Of a stretch of 49,331 nt of DNA, positions 1 to 8,790 are shown piece after piece. The notes under the pieces were generated by a model that saw only the letters and a list, made by a program, of their open reading frames with translations, had not been told where the DNA came from and searched no databases. Numbering within the stretch: the first letter of the stretch is position 1; each line of letters starts with the position of its first letter. This stretch comes from Pseudonocardia xinjiangensis (lineage in GTDB: Bacteria; Actinomycetota; Actinomycetes; Mycobacteriales; Pseudonocardiaceae), in contig NZ_JAAXKY010000037.1 of assembly GCF_012911925.1 (NCBI RefSeq), positions 1 through 49,331 on the forward strand. The letters are read 5' to 3'. The position numbers were made by a program, and so were the translations under genes.

Positions 1-1
1 G

Positions 2-2734
2 GTGGGTGGTGTGAGCCTGATCGGCCGCGAGGAGGAGCTTCGCCGGCTCGGGGGGCTCCTGGAGGGGGTCGGCATCGGCGGCGGCGCCGTGCTGCTCCGG
101 GGTGAGGCGGGCATCGGAAAGTCGGCGCTGCTCGCCGAGCTGGCCGAACGAGCATCCGACATGGGCCTGCGGGTGTTGACGACCGTCGGCATCGAGTCGG
201 AGGCGCACCTGCACTTCGCCGGCCTCCACCAGTTGCTGCGGCCCGTCCGCCGGGACATCGACCTGCTCCCGCCGCGCCAGCGTGACGCGCTGCGCGCCGC
301 ACTCGGCCTCGACGAGGGCACCGTCGTGGACGTTTTCCTCGTCGCACTGGCCGCACTGGACCTGCTCTCCGAGATTGCCACCCGGAAACCGGTGCTCGTG
401 ATCGCCGAGGACGCTCACTGGCTCGACAGCTGCAGCGCAGACGTGATCGCCTTCCTCGGCCGCAGGCTGGCCTCCGAGCCGATCGTGCTGGCTGCGGCGG
501 TGCGCGAGGACGTGCCGTCCCGATTCGACGACGCCGGGCTGCCGGAGCTCGTCGTCCCGCCGCTCTCGCGCGAGCACGCCGAGACCCTGCTGGACGCGCG
601 CGCCGCCGGGCTCTCCGAGAGCCTGCGGCGACGAGTGCTCGGCGATGCGGCCGGCAACCCGCTCGCGCTGATCGAGCTCCCCGTCGCCGCGCAGGGGACC
701 GACAGGAACGCCGCCCTGACCGAGCACTGGCTCCCGCTGACCGAACGGCTCGAACGGGCCTTCACCGCGCGCGTCGCATCGTTGCCCGAGCTGACCGCGA
801 CGGCGCTGCTGGTCGCCGCGCTCGACGATGGCGGCAGCGTGGCCGAGACCGCCCGCGCCGCCCAGGTGCTGACCGGACGAAAGACCGGTCGTGCGGACCT
901 CGCACCTGCCGTCGTCGCGCGGTTGATCGAGATCGACGGCGACTCGCTCCGGTTCCGCCATCCGCTGATGCGCTCGGCGATTCACCAGCTCGCGACTGCT
1001 GAGCGGCGGCAGGCAGCGCACGCCGCCCTCGCCGAGGTCCTCGCCGACGCACCGGAGCGCAGCGTCTGGCACCGGGCCGCCGCCACGGACCCGCCGGACG
1101 AGGAGGTGGCCACCGAGCTCGAGACCGTCGCGCAGGAATCGCTGCGCCGCGGAGCCGTCACCGGCGCCGTCACCGCCCTCGAGCACGCCGCCCGGCTCAG
1201 CGCCGTCCCCGACCTCCGCGCGGACCGGCTGCTCCGCGCGGCAGACCTGGCGGTCGAACTCGGCAGTCAGAACCTCGTGGACCGGCTGCTGGGCGCCGCC
1301 TCCCGGCTGGACCTCTCGCCCCAACAGCGCGCCCGCCTGGCCTGGACGCGGGCCAGCCTGGAGGACGGTCTCCGCGACGGCACCACCGACGCACTCGCCC
1401 TCGTCCGGTTGGCCGAGTCCATGGTGACCGACGGCCACGTCGACACGGCAATCCGGATCCTGTGGAGCGCGGCGCTGCGCTGCTTCTGGACCGAGCCGGA
1501 CAGCGAGGCCCGCGACCGCATTGTCGCCGTGGCCGAGCGGCTCCCCATCGACGAGCTCGATCCCCGGATCCTGGCGATCCTGGCTTACGCGGCGCCGATC
1601 GAGCGAGGCACGGTGGTCATCGACCGGTCTCGCCGCCTCGCCGCTGGGTCGATGCTCGACGCCCAGGCCGAACGCCTGCTCGGCAGCGCCGCGGTGCTGG
1701 TCGGCGCCTTCGACTTTGCGCAGGGCCGGTCCGCCGCCTCGGTCGCGGGCCTGCGCGCGGAAGGACGGCTGCAGCTGCTCGCCCGTGCACTCGCGGCCCA
1801 GGCCTGGAGCGCCGCGCACCTCGTCGACCTGAACACCGCGATTCCAGCTGCGGAGGAGGCGGGAGAGCTGGCCCGGGAGACGGGCCAGCCGTACCTGCAC
1901 GCGCTCGTCCAGGCCACGCAGGCCAAGATCGCCGCTCTCCGAGGCGACGGGGACTCCGCGGAAGAGTTGGCGGCCGCCGCCGTCAGGACGGGGATCTCGG
2001 TCGGCGCCCGCCCGGTGCTGGCCACGGCGCAGAACGCCCGTGCGCTGGCAGCTCTGGCCGCTGGGGAGTTCAGTGAGGCCTTCGCCCGGTTCTCCCGCTT
2101 GTACGACGTCGCCGACCCCTCGTTTCAGCTCGCGCTGCGATGCTGCACCGTGGTCGAGCTCGCCGACGCAGCGGTGCGAAGCGGCGAGCAGGACGCCGCA
2201 GCCGGGATCGTGGCCGGTCTCGAACACGCGGCGACGGTGACCACCGCGCCGTCGCTGCATGCGGGACTGCGCCTGGCACGTGCACTGCTGGCCGATGGCG
2301 AGCAGGCCGAGTCCCGGTTCGCTCAGGCCCTCCAGGCGGTCCACGCCCAGCCATTCCTCCGCGCGTACACGGAACTCACGTTCGGCGAGTGGCTGCGCCG
2401 TCGACGCCGGGTGGCGGAGTCGCGGCCACCGCTGCGCTCGGCGCGTGACGCGTTCGACGCGCTGGGCGCCGTGCCGTGGGGCGAGCGGGCGCGACGCGAG
2501 CTGCGGGCCGCGGGCGAGCAGAGTGGAACACGCCGGAGCTCGGCGGTCGACCGGCTCACTCCGCAAGAGCTGCAGATCGCCCAGCTCGCCGCCACGGGGC
2601 TGACGAACCGGGAGATCGGGCAGCGGCTGTACGTCTCGCATCGAACCGTCGGTGCGCACCTCTCGCAGGTGTTCCCGAAGCTTCAGATCACCTCGCGGGC
2701 CCAGCTGCGCGGCATCCCCGGGCTCGTGGTCTGA
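2..2734 (+). CDS. LuxR-family ATPase transcriptional regulator (LAL type)
   Basis: Large ATP-dependent transcription activator of about 910 residues, the usual LAL size. The N-terminus carries Walker A GEAGIGKS at residues 34-41 and a Walker B-like stretch ending EDAHWLD near 131-142. A long helical TPR-like middle follows, and a LuxR helix-turn-helix closes the protein (about residues 850-905, with LTPQELQIAQLAATGLTNRE). The GTG at base 2 is the first start visible; GTG at 11 is an equally good alternative, and the true start could lie outside the window. Family members activate carbon-use or secondary-metabolite genes after binding a small inducer. No target is evident: the next gene is over 600 bases away and differs in base composition. 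Confidence 0.9.
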   Translation: MGGVSLIGREEELRRLGGLLEGVGIGGGAVLLRGEAGIGKSALLAELAERASDMGLRVLTTVGIESEAHLHFAGLHQLLRPVRRDIDLLPPRQRDALRAALGLDEGTVVDVFLVALAALDLLSEIATRKPVLVIAEDAHWLDSCSADVIAFLGRRLASEPIVLAAAVREDVPSRFDDAGLPELVVPPLSREHAETLLDARAAGLSESLRRRVLGDAAGNPLALIELPVAAQGTDRNAALTEHWLPLTERLERAFTARVASLPELTATALLVAALDDGGSVAETARAAQVLTGRKTGRADLAPAVVARLIEIDGDSLRFRHPLMRSAIHQLATAERRQAAHAALAEVLADAPERSVWHRAAATDPPDEEVATELETVAQESLRRGAVTGAVTALEHAARLSAVPDLRADRLLRAADLAVELGSQNLVDRLLGAASRLDLSPQQRARLAWTRASLEDGLRDGTTDALALVRLAESMVTDGHVDTAIRILWSAALRCFWTEPDSEARDRIVAVAERLPIDELDPRILAILAYAAPIERGTVVIDRSRRLAAGSMLDAQAERLLGSAAVLVGAFDFAQGRSAASVAGLRAEGRLQLLARALAAQAWSAAHLVDLNTAIPAAEEAGELARETGQPYLHALVQATQAKIAALRGDGDSAEELAAAAVRTGISVGARPVLATAQNARALAALAAGEFSEAFARFSRLYDVADPSFQLALRCCTVVELADAAVRSGEQDAAAGIVAGLEHAATVTTAPSLHAGLRLARALLADGEQAESRFAQALQAVHAQPFLRAYTELTFGEWLRRRRRVAESRPPLRSARDAFDALGAVPWGERARRELRAAGEQSGTRRSSAVDRLTPQELQIAQLAATGLTNREIGQRLYVSHRTVGAHLSQVFPKLQITSRAQLRGIPGLVV

Positions 2735-3348
2735 GGCCGTCGGTCGGCTGACCCGTCGGCCGCCGTTACGGCAGGTATGCCCGATCTTCGTGGCCATACC
2801 TAGGTCGGTTGACCGATGGCGGCGACCGGGGCCCGCAATCAAGCTCTCCAGACGGCCCCAGCGACGGGTTTCGTGATTCGTCTGCGGAAGGAGGTGATGG
2901 TGGGGTGCAGGAGGATGCGGTGCCCACATGATCGACCCGGGACGGGAGATGTCTTCGCGGGCAGTCGCACGCTGTCGGAGGGGTCAGCGGTCAGTTGCCT
3001 GTGCTCAGTGAAGTTCGGTGTCAGGTCGTGGCGGGGCCGCGCTCCGCACCCGCAGGACGCCGTCGGCGATGTGTGGTCGACGGCCGGCATGCCGGCCGGT
3101 GCCGGGATCCCGGACGTGCCGGTGGTGACCGCACTTCCGGGACCTCGCCACCACCGCGCCCTCGACCGTGGAGGCGTCCGGTCCACTCGCCGCGGCTGCT
3201 CGCGCTCCCGCTGGACTCCGGCCGGCTCCGCGTGAGATGCACCACCCGTCGCCAGCGATCTTTAGATGTGGAAGATAATCTAAACTTGGGCCGCCTGAGG
3301 CGTCCACGAGCGTGCGCGCGCTTTCCGGGAACACATCGAGGGAGAGCC
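2735..3348. other. 614-base gap without a convincing gene
   Basis: Two small inverted repeats follow the LuxR stop: GGTATG (2774-2779) with CATACC (2795-2800), and TCGGT-TG-ACCGA (2805-2816). They could help end transcription but lack a T tract. A strong Shine-Dalgarno-like AAGGAGG (2888-2894) precedes a GTG at 2900 that opens a 111-codon frame to 3235; its arginine- and cysteine-rich product matches nothing I recognise. The right end holds the operator-like repeat described separately. The gap may mark a junction, because the following genes are less GC-rich. Confidence 0.5.
3261..3284. promoter_or_regulatory. Inverted repeat, probable TetR operator over a promoter
   Basis: TTTAGAT (3261-3267) and ATCTAAA (3278-3284) form a perfect 7-bp inverted repeat with a 10-base spacer. 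TAATCT at 3276-3281 inside the repeat could be a -10 box for the acyl-CoA synthetase starting at 3349. The right half contains GATAATC, which recurs just upstream of the TetR gene at 6162, suggesting the same repressor binds both. The assignment to that TetR protein is inference. Confidence 0.55.
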
Positions 3349-4896
3349 ATGTATTTGACGCAAGGTCTTCACCGCGCTGTCCAACGGACTCCAGGGCGGC
3401 CGGCGACGATCTTCGGCGATCGGGTGCGGACCTGGGCCGAGTCGGGGGAGCGGGTGGCTCGTCTCGCTGCGGCACTCAAAGCCGTCGGAGTGCAGACCGA
3501 TGACCGAGTGGGAATCCTCGCCCACAACTCGGACATCTACCATGAGTACTTACTGGCAGTGCCCTGGGCGGACGCGATCATGAACCCGGTGAACACCAGG
3601 TGGAGCGTGGCGGAGATCGGCTATTCGCTGCGTGACTGCGACACTCAGGTACTGCTGGTGGACGACGCGTTCACCTCGATCGTCCCTCAGCTCCACGACG
3701 TCGTACCGCTGCTGCGGACGGTCATCCACATCGGTTCCGGGCCGGTGCCCGAGGGCGCGTTGAGCATGGAAGCGCTCATCGCGAAGTACGATCCTGTTCC
3801 TGATGCGCGTCGTGGTGGCAATGCGTTGGCTGGAATCTTCTACACCGGCGGCACCACCGGACGTTCGAAAGGCGTGATGCTCAGTCACGCCAACATCCTC
3901 ACGTCGGCATTCGGGATGGAGGCGACCCGGCAGCGGGTGCCGGGCGGCTCACTTTCCGGCGGGCGCGTCTTGCATGTCGCTCCGATGTTCCATATCGCCG
4001 GGTGCGCACCCTGGACGGAATCCATGACGTTGGGCCGGACACACGTGTACGTGCCCCGCTTCACTCCTGCCGGGGTGGCGAAAGCAATCGAACAGTACGA
4101 TGTCACCGACACGCTGCTGGTGCCGACCATGATACAGCTGCTGGTTGATTCCGAGGCCGCCGCGGATGCGGACCTGTCGAGCTTGCAGAGACTGACCTAC
4201 AGCGCGTCGCCGATATCCGAGTCGGTCCTGCAGCGGGCCATGGATCGGATGCCCACCACGGAGTTCACCCAGGTTTACGCGATGACCGAACTGGGGCCGG
4301 TGATCACGGTCCTCTCCCATGAGGACCATGCGGATGCCCGCCTGCGCCGTTCGGTCGGCCGGGCGGCACCCCATTGTGAGGTGCTCGTGGTCGACGAGCA
4401 GGACCGGGAACTGCCGCGAGGTGGTATCGGTCAGATCATCTGCCGTGGCGCAAGCGTGATGCGGGGATACTGGGACCTCCTCGCCATGACCGCCGATGTG
4501 CTGCGAAATGACTGGATGCACACCGGCGACGCCGGTTACATGGACGAGGAAGGATACGTGTTCATCGTCGACCGGATCAAGGACATGATAATTTCCGGAG
4601 GCGAGAACATCTACTCCGCAGAGGTGGAGAACGCGCTCAGCTCACACCCGGCGGTGAAGTCCTGCGCGGTGGTGGGCCTGCCCGACGAGGACTGGGGTGA
4701 GCGCGTGCACGCGGTTATCGTGCCGGCTGGTGATGATCGGCCCGATGTCGAGGTACTGCGCGAACACGTCAAGCAGTTCATCGCCGGCTACAAGGCGCCC
4801 CGCACTGTGGCATTCGTCGACACGCTGCCCCTGTCCGGCGCCGGCAAGGTCCTCAAGAACGAGCTGCGCGCGCGATACTCGCCACGGGAATCGTAG
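3349..4896 (+). CDS. Acyl-CoA synthetase (AMP-binding, ANL superfamily)
   Basis: 515-residue acid-CoA ligase that activates a carboxylic acid through an acyl-adenylate. The ATP-binding loop YTGGTTGRSKGV lies near residue 165, the hinge segment TGDAGYMDEEGY near 391, and the C-terminal GAGKVLKNELR, carrying the catalytic lysine, near 500-510. The ATG at 3349 is chosen because GGAGAG lies just upstream and the family homology begins at MYLTQGLHRA; the frame stays open further upstream. Third positions hold more A/T than in flanking genes. The luciferase-like monooxygenase follows after 45 bases, probably in the same operon. The substrate (fatty, aromatic or terpenoid acid) cannot be read from the sequence. 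Confidence 0.92.
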   Translation: MYLTQGLHRAVQRTPGRPATIFGDRVRTWAESGERVARLAAALKAVGVQTDDRVGILAHNSDIYHEYLLAVPWADAIMNPVNTRWSVAEIGYSLRDCDTQVLLVDDAFTSIVPQLHDVVPLLRTVIHIGSGPVPEGALSMEALIAKYDPVPDARRGGNALAGIFYTGGTTGRSKGVMLSHANILTSAFGMEATRQRVPGGSLSGGRVLHVAPMFHIAGCAPWTESMTLGRTHVYVPRFTPAGVAKAIEQYDVTDTLLVPTMIQLLVDSEAAADADLSSLQRLTYSASPISESVLQRAMDRMPTTEFTQVYAMTELGPVITVLSHEDHADARLRRSVGRAAPHCEVLVVDEQDRELPRGGIGQIICRGASVMRGYWDLLAMTADVLRNDWMHTGDAGYMDEEGYVFIVDRIKDMIISGGENIYSAEVENALSSHPAVKSCAVVGLPDEDWGERVHAVIVPAGDDRPDVEVLREHVKQFIAGYKAPRTVAFVDTLPLSGAGKVLKNELRARYSPRES

Positions 4897-4941
4897 GAGC
4901 CCCCGGGACCCATCTTCCTGCTCTCGAAGTGGAGTTGTCCA

Positions 4942-5958
4942 GTGAAGCTCGGCACGTCTCTGCGTTTCCTCTTCCCCGTATCCTCGACCACCTTCGCCAC
5001 ATTCCGGGAGATGCTGGATGCGCTGCCTCCGGGCGGCTTCATCGAGCGGCCCATGGGGGCGATCTCGACCGAGACGCAGGCCGCCAACCTGGTCGATGTC
5101 GCTGCCGCTGTCCGCGACGCAGATCTCGATATGTTGATCGTCGGGGATCACCATGCCGTGCCACCGACCTATGCGAATTCCTTCTCGCCGATCCCGACCC
5201 TGGGACGTCTGATGGCGACGACGGGCTCGATGCCGCTGGGTGCGGTGTTCCTCGCCCCCTTTTATCACCCGATAGTGCTGGCCGAGCAGATCGGGACCTT
5301 GGCGGCCTTCGCCCAAGGACCATTGGTCGCGACGTTGGCGCTCGGTGAGAACGAGCGCCAGTTCGCGGCGTTCGGTATGGAAGAGCGCAGCCGTATTGTC
5401 CGCCTGGAGGAGACGGTGCGCGCTCTGCGTGGACTGCTTGCCGGGGAGACCACGACGATCGAGGGGCGCTACTGCCAGTTGGACGGCGTCCAGACCGGCC
5501 CCTCTCCTCGCGTACCGGTTTCGATCTGGCTGGCGGGTACCGTGCGCGCGGCTGCCGAGCGGGCCGGGCGGCTCGGGGACGGCTGGCTGACGGGACAGAA
5601 CGTGACCCGCGGCGAGCTCGTGGAACAACTCGATACCTACCGGGAAGCGGCGGCCCGCCACGGTCGCCCGGCTCTCCCGGTTCTGCGCCGTGACATCTAT
5701 GTGGGCGAATCCGATCGCGAGGCAGAGCGGGTGGTCTCCGAGATTCTTTCCGAAGGTTACCGTGGCGGCAGTCGGGACCAGCTGTTGGTGGGTTCTGCGA
5801 GTACGGTCACGGAACAGCTCGAGGACTATCGAGCACTCGGCTTCGACGACGTACTGGTGCGCCACATAGTCGGCGACCATGAGCAGATGATTCAGTCGTT
5901 CAAGCGCATCGGTGAGATGATCATGCCTCGTCTTCGCGCTCTCGCGCCTCTTGCGTGA
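4942..5958 (+). CDS. LLM-class flavin-dependent monooxygenase
   Basis: 338-residue protein of the bacterial luciferase fold, a TIM barrel using FMNH2 or F420 to oxidise or reduce small substrates. Family marks include DADLDMLIVGDHH near residues 58-70, LAPFYHPIVLAEQIGTL near 105-120, the segment LAGTVRAAAERAGRLGDGWL near 194-213, and a C-terminal GFDDVLVRHIVGDH. The GTG at 4942 is the start; GTGGAG around 4929 is a weak ribosome site. It shares strand, spacing and base composition with the acyl-CoA synthetase, so the two probably act in one catabolic or detoxification pathway. Cofactor choice is undecided. Confidence 0.88.
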   Translation: MKLGTSLRFLFPVSSTTFATFREMLDALPPGGFIERPMGAISTETQAANLVDVAAAVRDADLDMLIVGDHHAVPPTYANSFSPIPTLGRLMATTGSMPLGAVFLAPFYHPIVLAEQIGTLAAFAQGPLVATLALGENERQFAAFGMEERSRIVRLEETVRALRGLLAGETTTIEGRYCQLDGVQTGPSPRVPVSIWLAGTVRAAAERAGRLGDGWLTGQNVTRGELVEQLDTYREAAARHGRPALPVLRRDIYVGESDREAERVVSEILSEGYRGGSRDQLLVGSASTVTEQLEDYRALGFDDVLVRHIVGDHEQMIQSFKRIGEMIMPRLRALAPLA

Positions 5959-6119
5959 TCCTCGAGACTTCCCAGCCGTGCCGGACCAGTCGGGGACGGC
6001 GCCCCGGGTCTCGGGCCCACCGCCTGCCTGTGGCGCGGTGACGGCCGGGCGAATCGTGCATCTGGCTGATCCGGACGAGTATCGCCTGCGCCACACGATC
6101 ACGACAGCGGACCAGGTAG

Positions 6120-6130
6120 ATGATAATCAT
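6120..6130. promoter_or_regulatory. Palindrome upstream of the TetR gene
   Basis: ATGAT-A-ATCAT is a perfect 11-base palindrome, 32 bases before the TetR start. It contains GATAATC, also found in the operator-like repeat before the acyl-CoA synthetase. Autorepression by the TetR protein is the simplest reading. The rest of the 203-base gap 5959-6161 shows no gene. Confidence 0.45.
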
Positions 6131-6161
6131 GATGTATAGCGACGCGAGGAGAGGGGTTCTG

Positions 6162-6755
6162 ATGGGTCGGGTGTCACGGGCCGTGGCGGATCAGCACCGC
6201 GAGCAGGTGGTGGCGGCTGCCGCTCGACTGCTCAGGGAACGTGGGCTCGAAGGGGTGAGCGTTGCTGAGATCATGGCTGAGGTGGGACTGACGACTGGCG
6301 GCTTCTACCGTCAGTTCGATTCGAAGGACGCCCTGGCCGCCGAAGCCATCGGCGAGGCTTTCAACGAGACGCTGGGAACCATGGCCGGGTTCGTTGATCA
6401 GCATCGCGATGATCGCGAGCGTGCTCGCCAGGAGCTCGCCGATTTCTACCTATCGGCCGAGTCTCGGGATTTTCCCGGCTCGAGCTGCCCCTCCACCGCG
6501 TTCGGCAGTGATGTGGCCCGGGAGGAACCGACGAGCCCGCTGCGGGCGGCCTACGTGGAAGGGGTACGCCGGTTCATCGAGGTGCTCGCCGGGTTCGATG
6601 ACGACAACGACGCCGCTGCCGCGCGCCGTGATCACATTCTGACGCTGTGCACTCTCGTCGGGGCCCTCCATCTGGCTCGCGGCACCGCGGGTGACCCGCT
6701 GTCCGACGAGATCCTGGACAGTGCACGCGCCTACCTGCTGCGGGCAGGACACTGA
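6162..6755 (+). CDS. TetR/AcrR-family repressor
   Basis: 197-residue one-component regulator. The N-terminal helix-turn-helix covers about residues 10-60 (LLRERGLEGVSVAEIMAEVG then TTGGFYRQFDSKDAL). The ligand-binding half contains the SSCPSTAFGSDV stretch typical of the LmrA/YxaF-like group. The ATG at 6162 follows AGGAGAGGGG; an upstream in-frame ATG at 6120 lacks a ribosome site and would overlap the presumed operator. It lies downstream of and on the same strand as the acyl-CoA synthetase and LLM monooxygenase genes, and shared GATAATC motifs suggest it represses them and itself. Confidence 0.9.
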   Translation: MGRVSRAVADQHREQVVAAAARLLRERGLEGVSVAEIMAEVGLTTGGFYRQFDSKDALAAEAIGEAFNETLGTMAGFVDQHRDDRERARQELADFYLSAESRDFPGSSCPSTAFGSDVAREEPTSPLRAAYVEGVRRFIEVLAGFDDDNDAAAARRDHILTLCTLVGALHLARGTAGDPLSDEILDSARAYLLRAGH

Positions 6756-6891
6756 CGGTCCGGGACGCCGTCGACCCACCCGCATGAGTCACGGCCGCCG
6801 CGGGCAGGTCGCCGGGCCAGCGGAATGAGCCGGACGCTGTGGACGTTGCCCCTGGGGTATTTGTCCTCCGAGTCCTGTTCGAGGGGTAGCG

Positions 6892-7317
6892 ATGTCGTTC
6901 GCCATGACCGCCCAGGAGCGCCAGGAGTTCCTGGCCGGAGTGCACGTCGGCGTGGTGGCGGTGAACCGCCCCGAGCGGGCCCCGCTCGCCGTGCCGGTCT
7001 GGTACGACTACGAACCCGGCGGTGACCTGCTGATCTGGATCGATCGCGGATCGGTGAAGGAACGCCTGTTCCGGGAGGCGGGCCGCTTCAGCATCTGCGC
7101 CCAGGTCGAAACGCCGCCCTACAAGTACGTCACGGCCGAGGGTCCGATCGTCGCGCTCGACCAGGCCCCCACCGAGGAGCAGGCTCTCGGCATCGCGAGC
7201 CGCTACCTGCCCGGGGACGAGGCTGTGCGCTGGGTGAAGGACAACCTCGGCGCGAGTTCGCTGCTCGTCCGGATGCGCCCCGAGAAGTGGCTGAGCACGG
7301 ACTACGGCAAGGCCTGA
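6892..7317 (+). CDS. Pyridoxamine 5'-phosphate oxidase-like split-barrel protein
   Basis: 141-residue protein of the PPOX/FMN-binding split-barrel family, which in actinobacteria binds FMN, F420 or haem. The opening (FAMTAQERQEFLAGVHVGVVAV) and the VPVWYDYEPGGDLLIWID segment near residues 36-54 fit the F420-dependent type; YKYVTAEGPIVALD marks the second half. ATG 6892 follows GAGGGG. Its high GC content differs from the TetR block upstream, and it ends 33 bases before the convergent TauE gene. F420 as cofactor and any link to the LLM enzyme are inference. Confidence 0.8.
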   Translation: MSFAMTAQERQEFLAGVHVGVVAVNRPERAPLAVPVWYDYEPGGDLLIWIDRGSVKERLFREAGRFSICAQVETPPYKYVTAEGPIVALDQAPTEEQALGIASRYLPGDEAVRWVKDNLGASSLLVRMRPEKWLSTDYGKA

Positions 7318-7350
7318 GCGCCACTCGCGCGCCGAAGGTCGATCGAGAGG

Positions 7351-8061
7351 TCAGCCCGTCACGAGCAAGAGGATGCCGGAGATGATCGCGAACCCGAGCA
7401 CGAGCGTGCGCATGAGCGGCCCGTCGACACGGCGGTGAACGGTGCGGCTGAGCAGGGCGCCGACGGCGAGGGCGGGCAGGAGCAGGAGCGCCGTTCGGAT
7501 CTGGTGTGCGTTCACCTTGCTGGTGGCGGCGAGCAGCCCGAGCGAGAGGACTTCGCCGATGACGAAGCAGACCGCGACGGTGGACCGCAGTACCGGCGCC
7601 GGCCGGTGCTGATGGACCAGCGCCAGCGGCGGCCCGCCGACACCGGTGGCCGTCTCGGTCACGCCGGTGACCGCACCCACGGCGACCAGCGCCCCCCGGC
7701 CCGGCACGAACGACGGAGCGAGTAGCGACACCAGCGCGGCGAGCACGGTGGACCCGCCGATGAGCAGGCTCAGGCCGCCGGTCGACACCGCCGCCAGGAC
7801 CCACAGGCCGACCGCCGTCCCGGCGACGCGTCCCGCGGTGATCCACCCCGCGCCGCGGAAGTCGATGGCGTGCCGTTCGCGGCAGGCGACGTACACGTTG
7901 AGCGGGATCATGAGAACGAGGAGCACCACCGGGAGCAGGTGCGGCTCGATCAGGCCGATCACCGGCGCGACGATCAGCGCGAAACCGAACCCGGTGGCGC
8001 CCTGGACGAAGGCGGCGAGGACGACCAGGAACGCCGTGGCCACGAGAAGGTTCGTGGTCAC
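7351..8061 (-). CDS. TauE/SafE-family sulfite/anion exporter
   Basis: 236-residue integral membrane protein with seven to eight hydrophobic segments in two halves, as usual for the family. The first half has the marker GATGFGFALIVAPVIGL and the second its counterpart GVTETATGVGGPPLAL. The GTG at 8061 is chosen because GAGGGG stands about eight bases upstream and the first membrane helix begins right after; a longer frame to 8205 adds an arginine/proline-rich stretch with no homology. It is convergent with the split-barrel gene. Substrates in the family include sulfite, sulfoacetate and other organosulfur anions; none is indicated here. Confidence 0.88.
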   Translation of the reverse strand: MTTNLLVATAFLVVLAAFVQGATGFGFALIVAPVIGLIEPHLLPVVLLVLMIPLNVYVACRERHAIDFRGAGWITAGRVAGTAVGLWVLAAVSTGGLSLLIGGSTVLAALVSLLAPSFVPGRGALVAVGAVTGVTETATGVGGPPLALVHQHRPAPVLRSTVAVCFVIGEVLSLGLLAATSKVNAHQIRTALLLLPALAVGALLSRTVHRRVDGPLMRTLVLGFAIISGILLLVTG

Positions 8062-8248
8062 CCGGCGCCCCTCGCTCGGTGTGGCGCACGGCGGCGCCGG
8101 CCGGTCGTCATGACGGTGATCCGGACCGGCCGGTGAGGTGGACCGGCTCCCACGCGGGATCCCACGGCGGCACAGGCACACCGACCAGTATGGCTCCGAC
8201 GTCACCCAGCAGGCACGATGCCGCGATCCCGCCCACCGACCCGTCCCC

Positions 8249-8305
8249 GCGAGTCGCCCACTTCCCCCGCGCGAGTCGCCCGTTTTGCGTGGCCGAGTCG
8301 CCCGC
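8249..8305 (-). repeat. 22-bp tandem repeat array A (three units)
   Basis: GAGTCGCCC occurs at 8251-8259, 8273-8281 and 8295-8303, exactly 22 bases apart. The first two copies are preceded by GC or GCGC, and the remaining bases of each unit vary. On the minus strand it reads GGGCGACTC, the same core and period as array B at 21078-21187. It lies between the cold-shock gene's terminator hairpin and the TauE start, and its GGGCGACTC strand points toward TauE. Confidence 0.8.
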
Positions 8306-8325
8306 CTGGGTCTCGTGACTGCCGC

Positions 8326-8369
8326 GAGATCCGGGTTTCGGCCCTTCGCAGGGCGAAGAACCGGATCTC
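8326..8369 (-). terminator. Strong hairpin after the cold-shock gene
   Basis: GAGATCCGG (8326-8334) pairs perfectly with CCGGATCTC (8361-8369), enclosing a second hairpin CTTCGC (8344-8349) / GCGAAG (8353-8358). It lies about 65 bases beyond the cold-shock gene's stop on the minus strand. There is no T tract, so it would be an actinobacterial non-canonical terminator or an RNA-protecting structure. Confidence 0.6.
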
Positions 8370-8433
8370 ACAACGATCACCGGCTCCGCCTGCGCGGTGT
8401 CGTCGGCCGCCGTCGCCTGAGCGCGGGTCGGTG

Positions 8434-8763
8434 TCAGTCGGGCGGATGCCCGTCCGGCGTGATGGTCACGGCGCTTCGGTAGGCGCTCCCGTCATCCGCG
8501 GTGCTGTGGTCAGCGGGAGGTTCGTCGGGCTGTCGGCCCCGCGGGCGGACGCGGACGGCACGGAAGGCGTAGCCGTCCTGCTGCGCGGGCTCCCATTCCA
8601 GATCGACGAGCTGCCCCGGCTCGAGGTTGCGGAACCCCGGGACAGCGATGTGGCTGAAATGCGTCCAACACCCGCCGGGGGTCGAAGCGGAGTCGACGAT
8701 CCCCCACCCCGCCCCGGTGTCCCAGGCCCGGACCGTCCCTTCGGTCGCCATGCCCGTCATCAT
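8434..8763 (-). CDS. Cold-shock-domain protein with C-terminal extension
   Basis: 109-residue protein whose first 70 residues form a cold-shock (OB-fold) nucleic-acid-binding domain: GTVRAWDTGAGWGIVDS replaces the usual KGFGFI (RNP1), and CWTHFSHIAVPGF stands in for VFVHFS (RNP2). The GQLVDLEWEPAQQDGYAFRAVRVRP strand ending is typical. About 35 extra polar residues follow, against roughly 67 residues for CspA. ATG 8763 has GGAG seven bases upstream. Probably an RNA chaperone or weak DNA binder; the changed aromatic positions make nucleic-acid affinity uncertain. It follows the CadD-like gene on the same strand with a 27-base gap, so co-transcription is likely. Confidence 0.82.
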   Translation of the reverse strand: MMTGMATEGTVRAWDTGAGWGIVDSASTPGGCWTHFSHIAVPGFRNLEPGQLVDLEWEPAQQDGYAFRAVRVRPRGRQPDEPPADHSTADDGSAYRSAVTITPDGHPPD

Positions 8764-8790
8764 GGGTGAGCTCCGACTCCTCCCGGAAGC

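Noticed and set aside
2900..3235. 111-codon gene after a strong Shine-Dalgarno
   Set aside because: Product is arginine/cysteine-rich without domains; kept only as a possibility within the gap description.
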